Assembly: GCA_038093975.1 (NCBI GenBank)
Contig: JBBPTG010000005.1
Coordinates: forward strand, 124,001-188,000
From: Chalciporus piperatus
Lineage: Eukaryota > Basidiomycota > Agaricomycetes > Boletales > Boletaceae
Reading direction: 5' to 3'
DNA: 64,000 bases
Both the position numbers and the translations under genes were made by a program. Positions 44,723 through 55,139 of this stretch are shown here, in pieces. Each line of letters opens with the position of its first letter. Position 1 is the first letter of the stretch. A model generated the notes under the pieces. The model saw nothing but the letters and a program-made list of their open reading frames with translations. It was not told the origin of the DNA and searched no databases.

Positions 44723-47700
44723 TCACGCTCCATCAATCGAAACCTTTTGCGTAGCCACCCCCAGAACAGGTGGTGGTCCACTTCTCGGTGACGACAACGC
44801 GATCAACGGTGATGTCGTCCTGCCTCCCGCAAAGATAGACGATGACCCAGTCTCCACGGGGGCAGGTGCAATGCCTGGACCGGGTGGCACTCCAGGTCCA
44901 CTCGTCAGGATTCCAGAGGGTGTTACACCAGGCCCTAGGACACCAGGAACGCCTGGCCCGGTAGGCGGGACGATCCCTGGGCCAGCGAGACGTGGGGAGA
45001 ACACAAGTGGCGGCATCCCGAGCTTGGGTAACGCGGGTGAGGGTTTTCGAGCCAATGGGAAGGGGGCCGTGGATGAGGAAGATAGCAGCGGCGCGTTGAG
45101 TGCCGGCATGGAAGGTGACGTCGAAGAGGAGGGCGCTAGAGGGGCGCGCGGCGGCGACGTCGTCAATGGTCGAGGAAGTTGCCCGTTTGACGTCGGGTTC
45201 GGGAAGCGATGTGGCACGGGGGAATGATAACGTTCAGGTAGGTGTGGGAATGGAGCCGATGAACCACTAGGTCCCGATGGACCGGATTCGTTGGGACCGG
45301 GTGTCCAGCCATGTCGGGGGGAGGAAGCATTGGAGGCAATGATATGGTGAGATGGGGCGAGGACAAAAGGCGTCGCAATGGGTCGATCGCGCTCCCTTTC
45401 CCTTTCTCTCTCGCGCTCATCATAGTTGTGCGACGTTGGAAGTGGATGGGTGGACGGAGGCCGACTCCCTGGCATGCTGTTCCCTCCTAGCTTCGCTTCC
45501 TCCCTCTTCCAATGTGACTTCGAAGTAGGGTTCGCAGACAAATTAATGATTTCCATCGTTTGTACTCCCAAGGCCGGTCCGGAACCTGGTCCCTGACCAG
45601 GAATAGGAGAAGCTCCATCGGGACCAGACGAGTTCGCACCAGAACCAGGCCCAGAGGTGTGATGATGATGCACGATGTGATGATGATGTCTATGATGGTG
45701 GTGCGGCGCGGCGTGGTGGTGTGGTTGTCCGTGCGATGTCGAATGCTGGTGTTGGGTATGTTGGTGAGGATGAGAGTGCTGGTGTTGAGAGTGTTGGTGT
45801 GCATGTGACTGATGTGGGTGCGACGGATGTGGTTGATGGGAATGCGGGGCAGGATGCGGAGTGTGTTGCTGCAGTTGGTGAGTGTGTGGATGCGGGTGTG
45901 GATGGTGCAAGTGACGATGAGTGGGCGTAGGGACAATCGGCTGGGCTTGCGATCTGTCCCGTTCGTTCCTCTCCATCCGCGGTTCCTCTTCCCTCCGCCG
46001 AGCATCTCCAACACCCCAATCCATTCCACCAGCAGGCTTAGAATTCCAGACGGGATACCCAGGTCCCACGTTCGGACCAAACTCACTTTCCCTTTCGCGT
46101 TGCATAAACTCGCGCTCTCGTATCTCTCTCTCTCGCTGCGCCGCCAACTCCCGGTCACGTGGGGTGAGCTCTCGTTCCCTCATTTCGCGTTCTCGTTGGA
46201 GCATTTCACGTTCTCTCTCCCTCTGGATATCTCGTTCTCTCTCCGCGAAGCCTGAAGAACGCGGTATCCTTGGCCCCCCTGGACCCACACTTGGTGCGCT
46301 CGCTGCTCCCCCGGGCCCGATCACGATACTCGTTCCACCTCCGCCAGGACCAAGGGGATAACTAGTCGGACCTCCATCGATGGAGGGAGGCCCCTGAAAC
46401 ACCCCCATTGCGGGTTGTGAGAACGACAGCCCATCCAGATTCGCGGTACCAGGTCCAGGTAAGTTCCCGGGACCAACACTTGGGTCTTGCATGATCTGCG
46501 ACGGTGCAGCAGGTGGTGCAGAAGACCCAGGACCGGGAATTCCCAATGGTCCTGCTCCGCTCACTTGAGTGGGATTACCTCCAGGAGGGACGCCGGGGCC
46601 TGTATTAGGCGGATACGCATCCATAGGGCCACCGAGGCCGAGACCGGTCACTCCAAACCCTGGGTTTGGCGCCGGACCACCAAGCCCAATCGCTCCAGGT
46701 GCGAAACCCGGTGCGGCGCCGTTATAACCGATCCCAACGCCCATGGCAGGGCCAAACCCCATGCCGAAGCCGTATCCCATGCGCCGGTGCTGAAAAAGAA
46801 ATTCGAGGTCGGCTGCGATTTCGTGAGGGGAGAGAGTTGGAAGGTCGGGATATGCCATTATTCCACCTAAATGATAAATAAATAATGTTAACATCGTCTA
46901 TAGAGAGACATACATGACTACCATACCAAATGCATCGAGACCGGGAGATACTCCGAAACCTCTTGCGGAGGATGACTTCTTGTTCGTTGCGAGATGCGAG
47001 AGGTGTGATGGGAGTGGGAAGGTATTTGCGATCTGCCTGAGCGTGGGGGCAGGCGGAGGGTTTAGTATGGGGTGAGGGATGCGGCGAGCTGATGGAACGT
47101 GGACAAATTAGAATAGAATGGGATATCTGAGGTATATACCTACCTCCGGGAGGCCTCTCGATCGTTCTCCTGTCTCTTTCAAGCTTCCGTCTCTTTCTGT
47201 TCGTCTCCGCAATCATCTCGGTCTGAAGTTCAGTGCGGGCGATCTGTAAAATTGTCGCAATTAGTCGGCAATTTGCGTATATGCGCGTGGACAGACGAGA
47301 AAAATAACGGTAAGGCGCGTAATAAACGCGCCGCTACGACCAAAGCGCTCAGAAGGAACGGATCGCCGCATATACTCACCTCCCACTTTTCCCAACACCA
47401 CGTTTCTTCTTCTTTCCTCTTCCTTGATACACCCTCAATTTCGTATGCCCTCTTCCGTGATGCGAGCATCAGTCGTTTGTCACGCCGTTTTGTGAGTTCA
47501 TTCTGGAGGTGGTGAAGTTCCGGATGCGTGCCTATGGATGACGGAGAAATGAGTTATCCGAGTCGCGCAGAAAGACGTGTGCTGACCATCCCAGACCAAA
47601 GCTTCCTCCCAGGCCAAACCTTCCATTTTCTCTACGTAGACTCTCTCCCTCAATAACGCGAACTTGAGTTCGATCGTTGCCAACACGTCAAGCGCTTCTG

Positions 47701-49051
47701 CCCTATGGGCAGGCTGCAGATCAGGATCTTCATCCTCTGGTTCCGGTTCTGGTTCTGCAAGCGGTGTGGGCGAAGGAGGCTGCGAAGGTTCTTCGGGTTG
47801 CGCGTCATCTTCATCGACATCAACTTCTATGTCGCAGTCCGGAGCGGGATGGGCAGCGTCATCGTCGGCAGCGTCAGGATCGATGTCGTTGTCGACGTCT
47901 TCGTCTGGTATGACTTCGGGTTTGACGTCTTCATCTACGGGTGATGCAGTTGGCTCGGCAGAAGCACGGACGGACGGTGGCACTGATAGCTGATCGACAA
48001 CAAGGTCCGAGACTGAGGTGGGATGAGGGGATCTTCGTTTCAGGTTCGTGATTAGGCTGGGACGAACGGGAGAGTGGCGAGCAGGGGTGATGTCTTCCTC
48101 GCCGTTCTCGTTGACGTCCATTTCATCTGGATCTGAAGCTTCAGAATCACTTTCATCCTCTTCATCACTCTCGACATCGTCACCGTCATCTTGCTCCTCC
48201 TCTTCATCGGAAGTGGGGGCGTTGGGGTCGTATATCTTGAGACCACTTTCCCAGATAGCCTTGAGGCTTGCGTTGTTCTGAGTTCTGTTTATCTTTGGCA
48301 TGAATTTGATTCCGCGCTTGGAACGGGGTACTTTGCTTGGATCAAATGGCATTGGAACGACTATTTTTTTGCGTCTTGGTTTGGGTCGATTGGTGGAACG
48401 AGGCTGCCGTCTACCCTTGTCGTCGAGGCGATCCTTGTGAATATCTGCTTCTTCGCCCTCTTCCTCTTCCATGGCACGAGGAGGCGCGGGGAGTTCCTCC
48501 TCCTCTTCCTCTTCAGCGTCAGGGGTAGCGCTGGCTGATTTGGTATGAGAGGCGTGGTCGAGGCCGCGGTCTGATGATGCGTCAACGGGACGACTAGGAC
48601 CAGCACCGGGGATGAGATTTGCTTTAGGAGACAGACGTTGACCGGGAGTGGGGGTAGAAGTAGGTGAACCTGAAGAACCGTTCTTGTATGCCCAGCCCCA
48701 CATGGGAGCGGGTACGAGGCCACCGCGTTTCTTGCGCTTGCTAGCAGAGGAAGCGTTGGTTGTCTTGGATGAAGACGCAGTACCAGACGCGGATTTCCTG
48801 GACACCTTTTTGCGCTGTCTTGGTTTGGTATTGACAGAGGGTGTCGTGGTGGATTTGCGGGTACGGGGAGGCGGGTCGTCTTCGTCGTCCTGGCTGTCCT
48901 GGTCAATGTCTGAGCGATTGTTATCGTTGTCGTTCTTTGGGTCGTGGTCGTCGTCCGTGAGCTCTGATAGCTCGGACTCGTCGATAGGATTTGGCGGGGG
49001 GGAGGGAGATGGGGAGGACAATGAACCGAGTGGGGAGACGGAGTGGGACAT
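44723..49051 (-). CDS. Sds3-like protein (Rpd3/Sin3 histone deacetylase complex), with long low-complexity C-terminus
   Basis: Roughly 1,350-1,400 residues. The N-terminal ~400 residues are acidic and Ser-rich with poly-Glu/Asp runs. The conserved Sds3 (PF08598-like) segment is HRAEALDVLATIELKFALLR, VYVEKMEGLAWEEALVWDGT, HPELHHLQNELTKRRDKRLM, LASRKRAYEIEGVSRKRKEE, then AETNRKRRKLERDRRTIERP. After introns near 47600, 47380, 47150 and 46900 comes APTLRQIANTFP and GGIMAYPDLPTLSPHEIAAD. The remaining ~720 residues have Gly/Pro-rich stretches, an Arg-Glu tract (about 46080-46250), a His-rich tract (about 45640-45930) and a Pro-rich end. The Sds3 part should tether Sin3 and the deacetylase. The C-terminal tracts are of unknown role. 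Start ATG 49051. Confidence 0.85.
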
Positions 49052-49318
49052 TAGGATGTCCGCCCGTTCAGCGCTGGTGAGAGATGGGATATACGATGAG
49101 CGCGTTGAGAAGGACGATGAGCTCGTTGAGAAGGACGATGAGCAACGGGTGTTCGAGGACGAGCACGACGACGAGCAAGGTGATCGAGTTTATTCCCAAA
49201 CGGGAAGAAGATGGACCGTGCGTCACTGTCACGTGAGGTGTACAGGGGCTAATTTACCTGATTTAGATATGGGTATAGACCCATTGAGATCAGCTTGGCC
49301 TCGTTGTGCTCGACGACG
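49052..49318. promoter_or_regulatory. Short bidirectional promoter region with GA-rich repeats
   Basis: Only 267 bp separate the divergent ATGs of the Sds3-like and F-box genes. It contains two direct copies of GTTGAGAAGGACGATGAGC (about 49101-49141), then GACGAGCACGACGACGAGCA. The plus strand is open through this stretch, but acidic codons are a by-product of the repeat. Untranslated leaders of both genes must lie here. Confidence 0.5.
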
Positions 49319-51593
49319 ATGAACGTGAATCTGGACGTGCTCGAACTGATATTCACTCATTTGCATGGCAGCGATCTCGTCTCCTCGTCACTAGTCAGTC
49401 GCGCATTTCTCGCTGGTGTCATCCCATCGCTCTACGCACACATCGAGTACACCACGAAACATGCAAAGCGGGCTCAGGACATCATGTCCCCGTTCGCGAC
49501 ACTCGCCGCTCACAACCATCTTGTCGTACACGTAAAGCGTATCGCTGTACACGCTGCACCCGCCTTTCATTCCTCAAATCAGGTCAGCCCCCCTTTCTTG
49601 AACGACCTCGCCTCTGCGCTCCGGGCTGCCACGAACTTGCGAAGCTTCACATGCACCGTAAAGATCTTGCCTCCTCTCCTTCCCTACCTCAACGACAAGC
49701 AAAGGCTACATCACATGAGGATATCTGCTTCCCTCGGTTCCAGACAAGTAAACATCCTCCAGGAACGGACCGGTCTTCAGAGTCTCTCTCTGGATTTCCC
49801 CTCGTGGAACGTCATCGACGTATTGCCAAAGTGGACCGCTAACATGCAAAAGACGCTGTCGCATCTCACCATATTCGTGAGTACCACATCTATCGTGCTC
49901 TTCATTCACCTCATCACGGTGTAGATGTCCCAAGACATCGATGCCGCTGTCCTCAATACCATCCTCCTTCAACTCCGTCTTCGTGGTCTCCACTTGATCG
50001 GTTGCCCGAGGATAACACACAACGTCGTCCTCAAAGCCCTCTCTCATACCCCTGATCTCCGCGAGTTGTCTTTTACCATTTTCGTGAGTGTAAATCTTCC
50101 TCCAACTACGCTTCACGCTCTCTAACACACCCATTAGCCATCTCAAGATAACTCACTTCCTCTCTTCAACTATTCCACGCCACCTCTCACCCACCTATCT
50201 CTCGATATCCGTGCTTCACATCCCGGCCTCAAACCTCTCATCACCCGGATCGTCACGTGCCTCTCCCCAAGAGAAACGCTCGCCATATGTGGTGGTTGGA
50301 TTGGTGAAATAAAAGGCTCATCAGAGCGCAATTCAACAGATGGCCCACAAGGCGGTGGTGGGGGAGGTGGGGCGGGCGCAGGTCCTGGTGCTAATGGTCC
50401 CGGCGGAGGTGGAGGTGGCCCATTTGGACCAAACTTCCACGTTTGGCACGGTCAAATACACCTACACCCACCACCAGGGCATGGTCACGGCCATGGAAAT
50501 GTGAATGTGAATGCAAATGCAAATGACCCACCGCTGCTGACCACGCCAGTTCAACACACCAATCAGAACGGCAACCCAAATCCAAATCCAAATCCAAACG
50601 GAGCAGCAGGAGCGGGCGCACCACCTGCCAATGCACCCAACCATAACCCACCTCTAGCCAACTTTCTCGGTTTCCCCTTCAACATTCCATTCGGCAACCT
50701 AAACGGCAACAACAACAACAACCCTGCAAACCCACCTGGTGGGGGACCTGCGAATCCGCAGGCCAATCCCATCGCCGATCCCAATGCTAATCCGGATCCT
50801 AACGCCCCTTCCCTCATCTCCTCATTCCCGTCTACACTCACGACTCTACATCTTCCCCAGCTGACCCCGGCAGCGCTCAAAGAGATCGTCGAACGCTGCG
50901 AAGGGCTCCAAGTGCTCGGTATCGTCATGGGTAACGGCTTCGCCTCCCCCGCCTCTGTGGAAACCAGCACGAACGCTCGACGGGGTCGCACAGCCGGAGG
51001 CAGCACACGACCAGGGGTACGCCCGGAGATCAGCGTGCTCGCGGGCATCCTCTCTCGCGCACGTGTACTGCGCGAGCTCGTCCTCGACACCGGCAGCTCA
51101 GACAGCTCAGGGGGTACGTCTGGCGGTGCAGGCGGTGGCACTGATGGCGATGGCGGGCATGCACGTACCCTGGGTGGGAACCGTAACGCAGGTGTCAGAG
51201 TTGGGCAATTCCTTACGCCCTTGGCAGTCCGCATGCTTATGCGCGAGTCGCCACTCCTCAGGCGGATCGCCGGGGAGGGTCGGATCTGGGAGGCGAGTAT
51301 CACTCCCTTTTTATCTCATCGGCGCTGAAACGCTGACTCTGACCCGTCATCATTGATCCAAGTAGTCCCCGACGCCCATTCCAACGAGACCTCTGCCCTT
51401 CCCACAAAGCCTCACTATCGACCTCACACTCTCCAAATCCCGGCCCGGTCCTGGCGCGGGCACAAACCACGCTCACGGCCCGCCCGGCTTCGGAACACAT
51501 GGGGGCGGGTACACGCAAGTCGAAACGGTGAACGATCACTGGTTTTGGCTCACAGACAGCGCGAGCGGAGGGAGGCTTTCTGGTACGTTGTGA
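49319..51593 (+). CDS. F-box protein with Asn/Pro/Gly-rich insert
   Basis: Probable SCF ubiquitin-ligase substrate receptor. The N-terminus MNVNLDVLELIFTHLHGSDL / VSSSLVSRAFLAGVIPSLYA is a recognisable F-box. The next part (LNDKQRLHHMRI, LGSRQVNILQERTGLQSLSL, LQLRLRGLHLIGCPRITHNV) shows leucine-rich-repeat-like helices, followed by a low-complexity insert (residues about 320-440) rich in Gly, Asn and Pro with NPNPNPNPN and a GHGHGHGN run. A second LRR-like region follows: FPSTLTTLHLPQLTPAALKE, ISVLAGILSRARVLRELVLD. The C-terminus is uncertain. Best fit is an intron with a GC donor at GAG|GCGAGT (about 51294) and an acceptor near 51363, giving ESPTPIPTRPLPFPQSLTID and ending 51593; reading through stops at 51328. 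Confidence 0.8.
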
Positions 51594-52207
51594 TTCTACG
51601 AGGATGGAGCCTCGAATGAAAACCGATCGCTCGGAGGGAAACACCGGCCTGAATCAAATTTATCTTGTCGTTTTGGGGCTGAATGCCTACCCTAATACTT
51701 ACTTATGTATACGTCCCCGTTCCAGTGCGCATGCGATGAATGATGCTCATTGAGCTTTGTGTTTATAGGGACTGACAGTTCGGTTTCGAATGAAGGTAGT
51801 TTGATCTTTGGGATGCAAATGCCGCCCTAGACATGCTGTCTCGGTAGAGCAGAGCGACTGTCTTCTGCTCACCGAGAGTCTGGGTTTGGGAGACTAGACA
51901 TGCTGGTTCCCCAGATTGCAAGCATCAACACGTGTATTGCTAAGGTATTGGCAGAACGGTCAAGTGGGATGGGAAAATAGATCGCGAACACTGCTGTACA
52001 GTTGGCTGGCAGCCTTTCCAGAAAGTAACATACATAAAATGACAATGGTCCCGACAACGAATATCGCGGACTATGTACATAGATCGTAACCGAGCATGAG
52101 TTCATGATGCAAAAAAAATACCAAATCGTAAATCGCCAGAGGACGCAGATCGACAAACCACGTAGCGCAGTGGATGATCATCGTACAAGTACTGAGCATT
52201 CCCCACC
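51594..52207. other. Gap between F-box and heme-thiolate peroxidase genes
   Basis: AT-rich 614-bp spacer between two converging stops. No gene seen. Confidence 0.5.
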
Positions 52208-53237
52208 TCACGCGTTTTGTTCAGCCTGATTCGTCCCTTCGACCGGCTTGACATCGGCCGCCCAGTCAGCCTCTTTGATACCAAATTCCACTGGGAGGAC
52301 GGTAAAGTTGAAGGTGAACATCGTGAGTCCAAATGGCTTGCGCACTCGGGACTCCCAGCCGTCTGGCAGCCTCTCCTCCAAAAGGAAAGTCCGAAGGTCC
52401 TCAACCCGACCTCCAAAGGTGGTCAGCATAGTCGAGGAACTAAAAAAAAATGGAGCGTGAGCTATAGGTGAGGAGCGAAGTGAATCTGACACACTTGGCG
52501 CTCCCGAACATCTTGTGGAATCGACTGAGGGAATATTCCTGGTTATTTGCCTTTGATTCCGCACGACGTTTTCCAAGGATCCGAGACATGTCTTCGATAG
52601 TGAGACGTGGCTTCCCGTCGGCGTCCTTGCCGGTGGCAAACGAGAGCAGCTCCTCGATGAACGGGATGTGTTTTTCACCTTGTGTAGGCTGGAAGGCGGT
52701 ATCAAGTCCTAGAAAGGAGGTCAACGATCGCGCTCGCTGAGAAGCAGCCGATTTGCGTACGGGTAAGGGAAGCGTCGTGTTCAATGCCGTTGTGTAAGTC
52801 GAGCTCTTCGAGGTCGAACGTGTCTTGGCCATAACTCCTCTCGAGTATCCGAGCGGCATAATGTGGCACGAAGGAGCAGAATGAAGAGCCAAAGTTATAC
52901 GTCGACCGGACCTGGTGGTTGAGTTCAGTGAATTTGATTCCTCTTCCACTGCGAGGAATGATGCCTGAGAAGGTTTGAGCAGAGGATCAAATCCAGCGAG
53001 TCAACTATACGCACCGTGGTTAGCCATGGCGTTTAGAGCTGGGCAAGAGCATCGACTGTCGCCCTCCTGTGGTGCCCTGTACTCAGGCCAGTATCCTCCA
53101 TAGCCTGGGTGGCCTTCGGGCGTCACTTTGCCAACTGGGCGACTAAACCGAACAAGGTTGCCCATCGTAAGGAGAACATCCCAAGAGAAAACTCCCGCAT
53201 CGAAAACTGCATTGGAAATGATGCTGAAGACCTTCAT
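52208..53237 (-). CDS. Heme-thiolate peroxidase (chloroperoxidase/peroxygenase family)
   Basis: Family PF01328. Uses H2O2 for peroxidation or oxyfunctionalisation through a heme bound by cysteine. After MKVFSIISNAVFDAGVFSWD, with a hydrophobic start but no clear secretory signal, the protein reads GHPGYGGYWPEYRAPQEGDS and RCSCPALNAMANHG. The heme-ligand motif here is S-C-P rather than the usual P-C-P. Then SGRGIKFTELNHQVRSTYNF, and the Mg/acid-base motif HNGIEHDASLTRLDTAFQP (EHD conserved), IPFIEELLSFATGKDADGKP and MFGSAKC. The end is TFLLEERLPDGWESRVRKPF and FNFTVLPVEFGIKEADW. About 290 residues, four or five exons. The size fits the short, possibly intracellular, class. Stop TGA 52208-52210. 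Confidence 0.9.
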
Positions 53238-55139
53238 ATTGCACTACTGAGTGGACTCGAAACTGTGCTCGAAACTGCCGCGCTGACACGAACAATCTGC
53301 GCTAGAGCGGACGGAGTGGCAGAAGTTGAGGGGCAGGCGTTGCGATTCATGGCCTTGAGGCATTCCTATATAGAATGGGGAACCGAACAAAGATGTCATC
53401 GTGGACCGTAACATATAATAAAACACTCTTCGAATTCCTCGCTTGGCAGGTAACGTCCGAGAATCAGTGAAACTTCTGCACCGAACAACCTGCCGCAAAA
53501 TCCGTCTCTGTGGTTATTGTGCGGATCTGTGATTGAGACGGCGCGCCGCCAAAATGACAAGGGGTCGCTAGTACAGTCAAAGTACAGTAGTGCGTGGTTC
53601 GGGCGCAAACAATACCGTTTATGTTACCTTAAGGCTGCGCCCGGTGCAAAGCAGTTTCCTAGAAGAGAGTACGTAGGCTGAGACTAGTCTCCCTGGGCAG
53701 ACCGAAGATTGAAGGAAGACGGTCGTTCCTTCTCGGCGGAGTCTGGGACGTTTGAGAGGAATAGTAAGTATAGTACGCCGTGACAAAGATAGCCGAGATT
53801 GGATAACCGGGCATACCGAACTGTCAACTCAAAGGGGGTATGGCGGCTGGCCATGGGTTTATAGGGAAAATAGATTAAGTTGTACTGAGAGGTCGTGCTA
53901 CTTGAACACTTCCAAGTTCGCGCTAACTTTTATGTCAAAATGAAATTCTTGGTCCGTGTCGAAGCCTTCCGAAAGGGTATGGTGGACCGGGCCATCTGCA
54001 AAGCGTCAAAATAACGTACTCCTCATTCCACCACACTTTGGGAGGCTCTCATTGGCCAAGCAGACTGTAAGCGACTCCAAACCGAGCTAAGCGGTCCAGC
54101 CGAGCTCATTGAGCACTCAATGAGCGCTTACAAAAAGCTGATGCGGGTGTTCACTGGAGGATGGATTTTTACATAAGCTTGAGAGCCCAAGTTGAAATGA
54201 TACCCGAAGCTCCGTGAAATGTTGCAAGCCGTTCAAGACCAAAACGTTGAATTCGGACGGTTCATAGCAATTACTAGTATAGACGCAAAAATGCATTCCA
54301 TCGAATTCGAGCAAGCCCCTCAGCTGCAGGTAAGATGTATTTCCACGATCTAATCATTTTCAGGCTCTATTTGCTCTCAAAAGTTCAAAAATATTGACCT
54401 CCGACGAGTCCGGGCCCGGGCCTGCAAGGCTCATGCTTGAAGCTTGAAGCGCAACGCGCAACTTATCCCCAAGTCCGAAATCTGAAACGTTGACATCTAG
54501 TTGATGGATCCAACCATATGGCCCATCAATTGATACTATCGGCGGTACGTTGGGGGCCCGGGTGGTTCATCTGTTGCAGCCTGAAAGATTTTCATGAACA
54601 ACCCAGTAGAGGAGAATTAGTGCTGAGCCCGCGCACAGATCCCGACAGAACCTCCTGAACTCAATGACTTCACCTTCAAAGGCCGGAACCGTTTCTGTAC
54701 CGATAGCAGCCGACTCAGCTGTCATCACAACGGCTGGTACCGAGACTACACAGTCGGAACCAAGTTCAACCAGCAGTTCTACACATCTGTTCGGCGCACG
54801 AATGTCAGACATCTCTCCCATGACTGTCAAATTTCAATAGCCTCCTCGAGTACTTATGGTATGCATCAGGTAATTTCGGTGCTGGGCCAACCAATCAGAG
54901 CTCAGCGCTCAGGACTCGCGCAAAAGCATCGTCAAAAACATGACGTTACTATGGAGCTGCTCGGCAGATTGCAGCAGATGGCCTGTAGTGGTTCAACATC
55001 ATCGTTCGGGTCATCAAGCACCAAGACTCCATCAATGGCGGCTGTGTACACGTCGCGGGGGCCATTGAGGAGCCCTCGACTGGTATAAGTAGTAGAGTGG
55101 ACGGTTGTCCAGGTTCATCCAAGTCCGTTCTACTTTTCG
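53238..55139. other. Gene-free 1.9-kb region with repeat copy R1-3
   Basis: Contains the third R1 repeat (53993-54143). The minus-strand open frame 54567-54830 (87 codons) has no recognisable content. Sequence from 54850 to 55139 is probably the promoter of the carboxylesterase, with TATAAGTA at 55084-55091 about 50 bp before the ATG. The rest holds nothing I can support. Confidence 0.5.
53993..54143 (+). repeat. Dispersed repeat family R1, copy 3 (151 bp)
   Basis: Same element as at 10822 and 44124, with a 3-bp insertion (CTC) near position 35 and one mismatch in the 22-bp palindrome (GAGCACTCAATGAGCGC). Flanks differ entirely from the other two, so the 5' CATCTGC and 3' GATG mark its ends. 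Confidence 0.9.

Noticed and set aside
47664..48290. Plus-strand Ser-rich open frames opposite the Sds3-like gene
   Set aside because: They are the antisense image of acidic Glu/Asp/Ser codon runs on the minus strand; the minus strand carries the conserved Sds3 segments.
50563..51303. 246-codon minus-strand open frame opposite the F-box gene
   Set aside because: Antisense reading of the Gly/Pro/Asn-rich low-complexity region; the plus strand carries the F-box and LRR-like pattern.
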